Under the pieces are notes generated by a model that was given only the letters and a program-made list of their open reading frames with translations, ran no database searches and had not been told where the DNA came from. Shown here one piece after another: positions 1 through 5,925 of a DNA stretch of 16,612 nucleotides. Both the position numbers and the translations under genes were made by a program. Position 1 is the stretch's first letter, and the number at the start of each line of letters is the position of its first letter. Location of the stretch: assembly GCA_018397055.1 (NCBI GenBank), contig JAGTQS010000005.1, positions 19,920 through 36,531 on the forward strand, written 5' to 3'. This DNA comes from Candidatus Bathyarchaeota archaeon. Its GTDB lineage: Archaea; Thermoproteota; Bathyarchaeia; Bathyarchaeales; DTEX01.

Positions 1-188
1 AAAGATGGAAGGCTATTCCAGCTGAAGTCAAAATTGAAAAAGCAGAAAGAGCAGAAAAGGAAGCTGTGACGCCTCTAACAGTTTCGTTGCCAATGAATGT
101 TGGCGAACGTGGAATCGTAGGTTTCAAGCTAGTTTTGAAAAATGTTAAGATTCACGCAGAAAAGGTAAAAATCAAAAAGAAGGAGTGA
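1..188 (+). CDS. cdhC: C-terminal end of probable ACDS beta subunit (acetyl-CoA synthase), partial
   Basis: This is the 3' end of an open frame that enters from the left edge (first full codon at 3) and stops with TGA at 186-188. The visible 61-residue tail has a charged Lys/Glu-rich linker, then a short hydrophobic and basic segment (GIVGFKLVLKNVKIHAEKV) ending in a run of lysines. The tail alone does not identify the protein. The call rests mainly on position: in archaeal ACDS operons the gene directly before cdhD is normally cdhC, the Ni-Fe-S subunit that makes acetyl-CoA from CO, a corrinoid-bound methyl group and CoA. The catalytic region lies outside the window. The stop codon overlaps the AAGGAGTG ribosome-binding site of cdhD, which supports one transcript. 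Alternative: a different ACDS or accessory subunit. Confidence 0.6.
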   Translation, partial: RWKAIPAEVKIEKAERAEKEAVTPLTVSLPMNVGERGIVGFKLVLKNVKIHAEKVKIKKKE

Positions 189-191
189 AAA

Positions 192-1424
192 ATGGCGAAC
201 AACAACCGGAACCAAGAGGATAAAGGCGCCTCCATAAAACTTGGGCCTAAGATACTTGATCTTTTAAGAAAAATAGGGGAAATAGAACTCGAAAACGTCG
301 AGATCAACGCTGAAGAAATAGAGATTTGGATTCCGTCACTTTCACCAGCGATTTTACAGCAAGTACCTCCCAGCCCAGAAATTGTCCGCGGAAAACCAAC
401 GGAGATACTAAAGGCAGAGTTCAAGCCTCCAATTCAAACGTATTCTGGAAAAATCTTAGAGGTCAAGCTTGGCGCAACAAAGTCAGAAGGAGGCTCACGT
501 GGCAAAACACTAACCATAGGCGGAGAAAGGTCCCCAGCTTTTTACCTGTTTGAGGAGACTCAACTGAACCCTCCAATAGTTTCCGTGGACGTGTTTGACA
601 CAGAAGTAAGCCTTCCCAAAAGCATAAGGACGCACGTCCAAGAGGTTCTTGGAGACCCTGCGGCGTGGGCCAAATTGGCTGTTGACAAGTTTAATGCAGA
701 CGCCGTCACCGTGCATCTGGTAAGTACAGATCCATTGATTAAGAATGCTTCTGCTAGAGACGCAGCTAGGACTATAGAGCAAGTACTGCAGGCCGTAGAT
801 GTTCCTATAATAGTTGGCGGATGCGGAGATCCAAAGAAGGACGTCGAGGTATTCCAGAAGGTATCTGAGGTAGCTGCGAAAGAAAGGGTTATGTTAAGCT
901 CTTTGACGCCTGACATGGCTGAGGCTGGAATTCTAGGCGACGTGTGTAAAGCTGCTAAGGACAATGGTCATGTTGTTCTCGCCTTTACAGCTCTAGACCT
1001 GAACCGAGCGAAGGAGCTAAATCGAAGACTGTACGAATTTTTGCCGAAGGAAAGCATAGTGATGGACCTCACGACCGCGGCTTTAGGCTACGGGCTTGAA
1101 TACTCCTTTAGTATTCATGAAAGGGCTAGGCTGGCGGCTTTAGCCGGAGACAACGAGCTTCAGCATCCAACATTGTCGGGAACAACGAACGCTTGGGCTG
1201 CAAGAGAAGCTTGGATGAAGATGGGCGCAGAATGGGAACCGCGTGAGCTCAGAGGACCAATTTGGGAAACAGTGACAGCGTTAGTTTTGCTTCTCGCAGG
1301 CGTAGACATATTTATGATGATGCACCCAGCTGCGATTCGCACGGTAAAAGACGTTATCAAGAACATCTCAGGTCTGTCGCATACGAGGCGTGAGGATACT
1401 GATTGGATTTCAATAAGAATGTAG
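192..1424 (+). CDS. cdhD: ACDS complex subunit delta (corrinoid/Fe-S protein small subunit)
   Basis: A 410-residue protein, the usual length for archaeal CdhD. With CdhE it forms the corrinoid iron-sulfur protein that carries the methyl group between tetrahydropterin and the acetyl-CoA synthase subunit, in the cytoplasm. Residues 1 to about 120 form a variable N-terminal part. The rest is the CdhD TIM-barrel fold, with recognisable stretches such as GDPAAWAKLAVDKFNADAVT, VPIIVGGCGDPKKDVEVF, and a C-terminal part containing MDLTTAALGYGLEYS, HPTLSGTTNAW and LAGVDIFMMMHPAAIRTVK. The ATG at 192 follows a good AAGGAG site by about six bases. It lies three bases after the upstream stop and 12 bases before cdhE, as expected in an ACDS operon. 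Nothing looks truncated or frameshifted. Confidence 0.95.
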   Translation: MANNNRNQEDKGASIKLGPKILDLLRKIGEIELENVEINAEEIEIWIPSLSPAILQQVPPSPEIVRGKPTEILKAEFKPPIQTYSGKILEVKLGATKSEGGSRGKTLTIGGERSPAFYLFEETQLNPPIVSVDVFDTEVSLPKSIRTHVQEVLGDPAAWAKLAVDKFNADAVTVHLVSTDPLIKNASARDAARTIEQVLQAVDVPIIVGGCGDPKKDVEVFQKVSEVAAKERVMLSSLTPDMAEAGILGDVCKAAKDNGHVVLAFTALDLNRAKELNRRLYEFLPKESIVMDLTTAALGYGLEYSFSIHERARLAALAGDNELQHPTLSGTTNAWAAREAWMKMGAEWEPRELRGPIWETVTALVLLLAGVDIFMMMHPAAIRTVKDVIKNISGLSHTRREDTDWISIRM

Positions 1425-1436
1425 GAGCGATCTCGG

Positions 1437-2873
1437 TTGACCGAAAGAACGGTGAAAAAAAGCATTAAGGAACTAAGTCCTTTAGACGTCTACAAGTTGC
1501 TTCCCCGAATCACACCGCCATGCGCAGAGTGTGGAGAAAAGAACTGCATGGCCTTCGCTGTGAAAGCTGTTACCAGGGAAGTTGCGCTGGAAAAATGTGC
1601 TCCCCTTTTAACTGAAAAATACAAGGCTGAGTACGCTCAACTCAGGGATCTTTTAGCTCCACCCGTTAAAGAGATAACTGTTGGCATAGGTGACCGCTCT
1701 GTCAAGATTGGTGGAAAAGCTGTTCAATACCGCCATGAGTTTACCTATCATAACCCAGCACCAATAGCCATCGACATTGCAGATGAAATGTCGGATACTC
1801 AGATACTGGAACGAGTAAAAGCCATCGAGGGTTTCCGCTACAACTACATTGGAAGAATATTGAAGCTCGACATGATTGCTGTAAGATCATCTTCAAACGA
1901 CCCGTCTAGATTTGGAGCAGTTGTGCAAAAGGTCGCTGAGTCCACAACTCTGCCGCTGATTCTCTGTTCCTTCAATCCAGAGGTGATTGAGGCAGGTCTA
2001 AAGACAGTTTACACCAATAGACCGTTGATTTACGCAGCCACGGAGAACAATTGGAGCAAGATGGCTGAGCTAGCGTTAAAGTATGACTGCCCTCTTGTGG
2101 TGCATGTCTCTGAAGATCTGCGCATGCTTAAATCGTTAGTTAAAACGCTCGTTGAATATGGCGTTGAGGATTTGGTGCTTGACCCAGGAACTTTTGTCGG
2201 AAAGGGTTTAGCTAGCACGATTAATAACTTCACTATGATAAGGCGAAGCGCGTGTGGCGGGGACAAACTGTTAGGGTTCCCCATACTAGGAGCTTCAATC
2301 GCAGCTTGGAAGGAGAGGACTGAGCCCAAAGAACTTTTGATGTGGGAAGAAGCGTGCCTTGCGTCTATTCTATTATCGAGGTACGCCGATGTACTGGTAA
2401 TGCACAGCCTTGAAGGGTGGGTAATTCTGCCCAACACTATTTGGAGGTTCAACCTATATACTGACCCAAGTAAGCCTGTTTCGGTTGAGGCTGGACTGAA
2501 AATCTTTGGAGCGCCAAACGAAGATTCGCCTGTTATGATTACGACGAATTATGCTTTAACCTTCTTTACAGTTGAGTCAGACATAAGATCGGCAAACATT
2601 GACTGTTTCCTCATAGTTGTCGACACAGGCGGACTTAGCGTAGAAAGCTCCGTTGCGGGAAGGTACTTGACGGCTGAAATCATTACCGAGGTGTTACGTA
2701 AGTCAGGAATTGAAGAAAAGGTAAAACACAGGTACCTCATCATTCCAGGACTAGCTGCGAGATTAAGTGGCGAAATTGAACAGCTTTCAGGCTGGCAGGT
2801 TCTAGTTGGCCCAAGAGACTCGTCAGGAATACCTACATTTCTAAAGGATAGATGGCCGCCGAAAAAGGAATGA
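1437..2873 (+). CDS. cdhE: ACDS complex subunit gamma (corrinoid/Fe-S protein large subunit)
   Basis: A 478-residue CdhE/AcsC protein, the cobamide- and [4Fe-4S]-bearing methyl carrier and partner of CdhD. The N-terminal cluster motif is clear: C29-x2-C32-G-x4-C37-M-A-F-A with the fourth ligand at C54 (EKCAPL). A TIM-barrel-like middle follows (LILCSFNPEVIEAGL, DLVLDPGTFVGKGL, FPILGASIAAW). The C-terminal B12-binding part contains DTGGLSVESSVAGRYLTAEI and a closing LVGPRDSSGIPTFL. The start is TTG at 1437, nine bases after an AGGAG site that overlaps the cdhD stop. No ATG gives the full Fe-S motif with as good a site. It sits 12 bases from cdhD and 24 bases from the downstream ATPase. All four cluster cysteines are present, so the protein should be functional. 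Confidence 0.95.
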   Translation: MTERTVKKSIKELSPLDVYKLLPRITPPCAECGEKNCMAFAVKAVTREVALEKCAPLLTEKYKAEYAQLRDLLAPPVKEITVGIGDRSVKIGGKAVQYRHEFTYHNPAPIAIDIADEMSDTQILERVKAIEGFRYNYIGRILKLDMIAVRSSSNDPSRFGAVVQKVAESTTLPLILCSFNPEVIEAGLKTVYTNRPLIYAATENNWSKMAELALKYDCPLVVHVSEDLRMLKSLVKTLVEYGVEDLVLDPGTFVGKGLASTINNFTMIRRSACGGDKLLGFPILGASIAAWKERTEPKELLMWEEACLASILLSRYADVLVMHSLEGWVILPNTIWRFNLYTDPSKPVSVEAGLKIFGAPNEDSPVMITTNYALTFFTVESDIRSANIDCFLIVVDTGGLSVESSVAGRYLTAEIITEVLRKSGIEEKVKHRYLIIPGLAARLSGEIEQLSGWQVLVGPRDSSGIPTFLKDRWPPKKE

Positions 2874-2897
2874 CAACAAGGGCTTAGAGGAAAAAAA

Positions 2898-3662
2898 ATG
2901 AGACTCATTGTTTCGATGGGAAGGGGAGGAAGTGGGAAAACAAGCTTTGTCGCATTATTATCCAAAAGCTTCATCGAGGTCGGCAAGACACCGATCCTGC
3001 TTGTAGACGCCGATCCTGACCAGAATCTTGCTGAGGTTGTTGGCATCGACCTTGAAAAAGAGGGCAAAAAGACAATTTCAGAGATCGTAACAGAAACTTT
3101 TCTGGAAGAAAAAGGAACATTGGTTGGTGTGCCTCCTTCGGAAAGGGTGGAAGGCAAGATTTGGGAAGAAGGATTGTACGAGGGAAAACAGTTCGATTTG
3201 ATAGCGATTGGACCCAAGTGGGTTGAGGGATGTTACTGTCTTCCTAATGCTGCCCTAAAAAACGCGTTGGAAAGGCTGGTGAAAAACTACGAAAACGTGA
3301 TTGTTGACTCTCCAGCGGGCTTAGAACACCTTAACAGGAGGATAACCTCAAACGTTGACGACATCTTCGACATAATTGACCATTCCCAAAAGTCTTTCGA
3401 GCACATAGTCAGAGCGGTCAAAATAATTGAAGAGGTCCGTGTGAGTTTCAAAAACTTTTACGTCGTCGGAGGATACAGATTTCCTGAGTCTCTGAAGCCA
3501 AGCATCGAGAAAAGAACAAATGCGGAGTTTTTGGGAAAAATAGCCTACGACAAGAACGTTGAAGAGTACATAATGTCTGGGAAATCTCTTCTCGAGCTGC
3601 CTTCTTCTTCTCCAGCTTATTGCTCAATAAACGCGATTATGAAGAAAGCCGGATACATCTGA
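2898..3662 (+). CDS. CooC/AcsF-like nickel-insertion ATPase, variant P-loop
   Basis: A 254-residue SIMIBI-class P-loop ATPase of the CooC/AcsF group, which helps insert nickel into CODH and acetyl-CoA synthase. It shows a Walker A variant GRGGSGKTS (residues 8-16), a switch segment LLVDADPDQNLA, the CxC metal-binding pair C112-x-C114 (EGCYCLPNA), and a Walker B-like IVDSPAGLEHLNR. The signature lysine that normally follows the first glycine in this family (GKGGxGKT) is Arg9 here, encoded AGG. P-loop Lys14 is kept. ATG at 2898 follows an AGAGG site. The gene lies 24 bases after cdhE and 3 bases before the ferredoxin gene. The second CooC copy downstream has the canonical lysine, so this one may be a specialised partner or may work on a different ACDS subunit. 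The CooC-group call is firm; the exact client is inference. Confidence 0.85.
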   Translation: MRLIVSMGRGGSGKTSFVALLSKSFIEVGKTPILLVDADPDQNLAEVVGIDLEKEGKKTISEIVTETFLEEKGTLVGVPPSERVEGKIWEEGLYEGKQFDLIAIGPKWVEGCYCLPNAALKNALERLVKNYENVIVDSPAGLEHLNRRITSNVDDIFDIIDHSQKSFEHIVRAVKIIEEVRVSFKNFYVVGGYRFPESLKPSIEKRTNAEFLGKIAYDKNVEEYIMSGKSLLELPSSSPAYCSINAIMKKAGYI

Positions 3663-3665
3663 GGC

Positions 3666-4211
3666 TTGAAACAGAGAGAAGAGAAGCGGAAGGCACGCAG
3701 CGTAATGAAAGCTAAAGAAGAAAACCTCGACATATTTCAAATGCTCAGTGAAAGTGCAAAAAGAAGAAAAGAAGAAAAGGCCAGAATCCTTGAATCGTTT
3801 GGTTTAAAGAACTTCTTTGATGAAGGCAACATAACAATCAATATGAGAACATGTAAAGGAGCCGAGTGTAAACTGTGCATTAAAGCCTGCCCTACGAACG
3901 CTCTTTATTGGGGGTACGGACAAGTAAAAATAATAGAGGAATTATGCTTGTACTGCGCAGCATGCGTTTTAAACTGCATAGTTGACAACTGCATAACGAT
4001 ATCTCGGAAACGGATAGAAAAGAAAACCGAGAAATTCGGAACCCCAAGAGAGGCATTTATGCTTCTTAACATTTTAAGCAGCACAAAAAGGGCGAAGATC
4101 ATAGAAAAACGTTTTCCAAGTCAAGAGAGCTACCTAGAGATCCGAATAAGAGAAATCTTACAGAGAACCATGGGTAATGCGAAGACAGAGTTGGCAGGTG
4201 AGATTTTTTGA
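3666..4211 (+). CDS. 4Fe-4S dicluster ferredoxin-like protein of the ACDS cluster
   Basis: A 181-residue protein with a central two-cluster ferredoxin domain. The first motif is C63-x4-C68-x2-C71-x3-C75-P and the second is C94-x2-C97-x2-C100-x3-C104, with an extra C109. It is flanked by a long, highly charged N-terminal helix (residues 1-45, Lys/Glu/Arg rich) and a C-terminal helical extension of about 65 residues. It is therefore larger than an ordinary small ferredoxin. The domain should transfer electrons or scaffold clusters. Its place between two CooC-type ATPases suggests a role in CODH/ACS assembly or activation, which is inference. The start is uncertain: TTG at 3666 is three bases after the upstream stop, while ATG at 3705 would give 168 residues and lose only charged residues. 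The stop overlaps the next gene's start. Confidence 0.8.
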   Translation: MKQREEKRKARSVMKAKEENLDIFQMLSESAKRRKEEKARILESFGLKNFFDEGNITINMRTCKGAECKLCIKACPTNALYWGYGQVKIIEELCLYCAACVLNCIVDNCITISRKRIEKKTEKFGTPREAFMLLNILSSTKRAKIIEKRFPSQESYLEIRIREILQRTMGNAKTELAGEIF

Positions 4212-5002
4212 AGATCGCTATTGCAGGAAAAGGAGGCGTTGGAAAAACCCTGATATGCGGAACCCTTGCGCGGCTTTTAGCACGCGACGGATATAGAGTT
4301 CTCGCCGTCGACGCTGATCCTGCCATGAACCTTGCGTTTTCTTTGGGAATCCCGGTGACTGAGGTTTCGAAAATTGTTCCATTAACGGAAAACGAGGAGC
4401 TCATAGCTTCCAGAACTAGGACGCCGTATGGTTCAACTTTCAGTGCCTTAGTAAATCTCACACCAACCGTTGACGACATAACAGAGAAGTATGGAATAGT
4501 CGGACCTGACGGGGTGAGACTACTAGTAATGGGAACTGTTCGGTCAGGCGGTTCAGGATGCATGTGTCCAGCTAATTCTCTTGTAAGGGCTTTGATTAGG
4601 CACATTACCTTAGTAGAGAAAGACGTCGTAGTAATGGACATGGAAGCCGGTTTAGAACACCTTGGAAGAGCTACGGTGCGAGGGTTCAATGTTTTACTAT
4701 GCGTCGTTGAGCCTGGATTGCAGTCCATCGAAACCGCAGCCAGAATAAAACGTCTAGCGGACGACATTAACGTGAAGGAAGTGGTGGGAGTTGGAAACAA
4801 AGTGGCATCTAACAGAGACGTAAAATCCATAAAGGAATCGCTGGAAAAAATCGGGATGCCGCTTCTCTGTTCTATACCCTTCGACAAAACCATTATACGT
4901 GCCGACTCTTTACGAGCTGCACCGATTGACTACGCACCATTCTCTAAAGCAATAACAGCCATAAAGGACCTGGAAAAAACACTCTTGTCGAGATATACCT
5001 AA
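4208..5002 (+). CDS. cooC: CooC-like CODH/ACS nickel-insertion ATPase
   Basis: A 264-residue MinD/CooC-family ATPase expected to support nickel insertion into CO dehydrogenase/acetyl-CoA synthase. The deviant Walker A is canonical (GKGGVGKT, signature Lys8, P-loop Lys13). It is followed by the switch motif VDADPAMNLAFSLG, the CxC pair C118-x-C120 inside GSGCMCPANS, and the Walker B-like VVMDMEAGLEHLGRAT. The late VVGVGNKV segment fits the nucleotide-base recognition position. The start is TTG at 4208, five bases after AGGTGAG, and it shares TTGA with the stop of the ferredoxin gene, which implies translational coupling. It is a paralogue of the ATPase at 2898-3662, sharing the CxC and AGLEHL motifs, but it retains every family signature. 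Having two CooC copies plus a ferredoxin in one operon is notable. Confidence 0.88.
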   Translation: MKIAIAGKGGVGKTLICGTLARLLARDGYRVLAVDADPAMNLAFSLGIPVTEVSKIVPLTENEELIASRTRTPYGSTFSALVNLTPTVDDITEKYGIVGPDGVRLLVMGTVRSGGSGCMCPANSLVRALIRHITLVEKDVVVMDMEAGLEHLGRATVRGFNVLLCVVEPGLQSIETAARIKRLADDINVKEVVGVGNKVASNRDVKSIKESLEKIGMPLLCSIPFDKTIIRADSLRAAPIDYAPFSKAITAIKDLEKTLLSRYT

Positions 5003-5025
5003 TAAAATGAGAGTTAATTCGAACT

Positions 5026-5805
5026 ATGCAATTAGGAGAACCCGTAAAAACCGATCTGCGGTTGTGCTTTATATATGGTAAAGAATATGCTGAACGCGTC
5101 ATAGGCAACCTTTGTAACCCAATCAATTTCTGTCAATCCTGCGGTCTCGCCTGTGGGCATTGCAGACAAAATTATGGAACCTTCGCTGAAAACATCACTG
5201 GCGTCTACGAGTTAACCGCTTCTGCACAGGATTTCCTGGAATATCCCGAGAATCTTTTCCCAGCAGACGCCGCGAAATGTGATGTAATGATAGCCATAGG
5301 TCTTCATCCAGATTTGTTACATGCCGTACCCCTATTTATAGAGAAAACCGGGGCAAAGGCTTTGATTGTTCCAATAGAGGAAGAAAACTGGTGTTCCACC
5401 GCTTCTCAGAGATACCTCAGTAGCACCCTTCTTAACATGGGCGTCGAGTACGCTTTTCCTAAACCCTTCTGTTCATTTGACTGCTCCCACGGTCCCATTT
5501 TAAACGAGTTCATCAATAAATTCAGAATTGGCAAACCGGAACTTGAAGTTGAAGTTAGGTATGACGCTATTCACCGTGTGTCTGTTTCCAGAAGCGCGCC
5601 GTGCGGGTCAACATGGTACGTGGCACAATGCATTAAGGGAAGAAGAACAGAAAACATAGAAGACGTCGTGGCTGTTGCCCACCATTCCTACCCGTGTACA
5701 GCAAGCATGACAATTGACCCGCAATTAAATGATACCATTCTTCACAAGGCAGGACACATAATCAGAGAAGCAGTGAGTGAGGCAATAAAGAAGGCACAAC
5801 GTTAG
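5026..5805 (+). CDS. DUF166 family protein
   Basis: A 259-residue protein that I recognise as the archaeal DUF166 family (old database entries sometimes call it thymidylate synthase, without support). The N-terminal half has a cysteine cluster, FCQSCGLACGHCRQNYG at about residues 32-48, which could bind metal or a cluster. The C-terminal half has the family's APCGSTWYVA and HHSYPCTASM blocks, with more conserved cysteines and histidines. It is soluble, with no signal peptide or membrane segment. It is the last gene of the ACDS/CooC operon, 23 bases after cooC, so a role in cofactor or metal handling for that complex is plausible but unproven. ATG at 5026 has no strong ribosome-binding site. 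TTG at 5062 would start at the point where family members usually begin (CFIYGKEYAERVIGNL) and is the alternative. Confidence 0.75.
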   Translation: MQLGEPVKTDLRLCFIYGKEYAERVIGNLCNPINFCQSCGLACGHCRQNYGTFAENITGVYELTASAQDFLEYPENLFPADAAKCDVMIAIGLHPDLLHAVPLFIEKTGAKALIVPIEEENWCSTASQRYLSSTLLNMGVEYAFPKPFCSFDCSHGPILNEFINKFRIGKPELEVEVRYDAIHRVSVSRSAPCGSTWYVAQCIKGRRTENIEDVVAVAHHSYPCTASMTIDPQLNDTILHKAGHIIREAVSEAIKKAQR

Positions 5806-5925
5806 AGACACGTGGGACTCAAACGGGAAAATCATAATAGCACAAAAAGACAAAAAACTACTTAACATAAAATATGATAGAAATATATCTGTTAACTAAG
5901 ACCTTAGGAAGGGGTAAAAACGGGC
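5806..5925 (+). promoter_or_regulatory. Promoter region of the acyl-CoA synthetase/GNAT gene
   Basis: This 120-base AT-rich gap separates the ACDS operon from the next gene. A TATA-like element AAATATATC lies at about 5881-5889. A start of transcription 22-26 bases downstream would fall near 5908-5912 and give a very short leader. A purine-rich AGGAAGGGG at 5906-5914 is a good ribosome-binding candidate for a start near 5926. No RNA gene or convincing terminator hairpin is visible. Confidence 0.5.

Noticed and set aside
2549..3217. 222-codon open frame on the minus strand
   Set aside because: It lies across the 3' end of cdhE and the start of the first CooC gene; Ser/Pro/Leu-rich antisense composition with no motifs.
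3241..4220. Possibility that the two CooC genes are a recent tandem duplication
   Set aside because: They share motifs but differ widely in sequence, length of loops and P-loop, so the duplication, if any, is old.
4099..4893. 264-codon open frame on the minus strand
   Set aside because: Antisense to the intact cooC gene, which has full family motifs; no domain seen in the antisense product.
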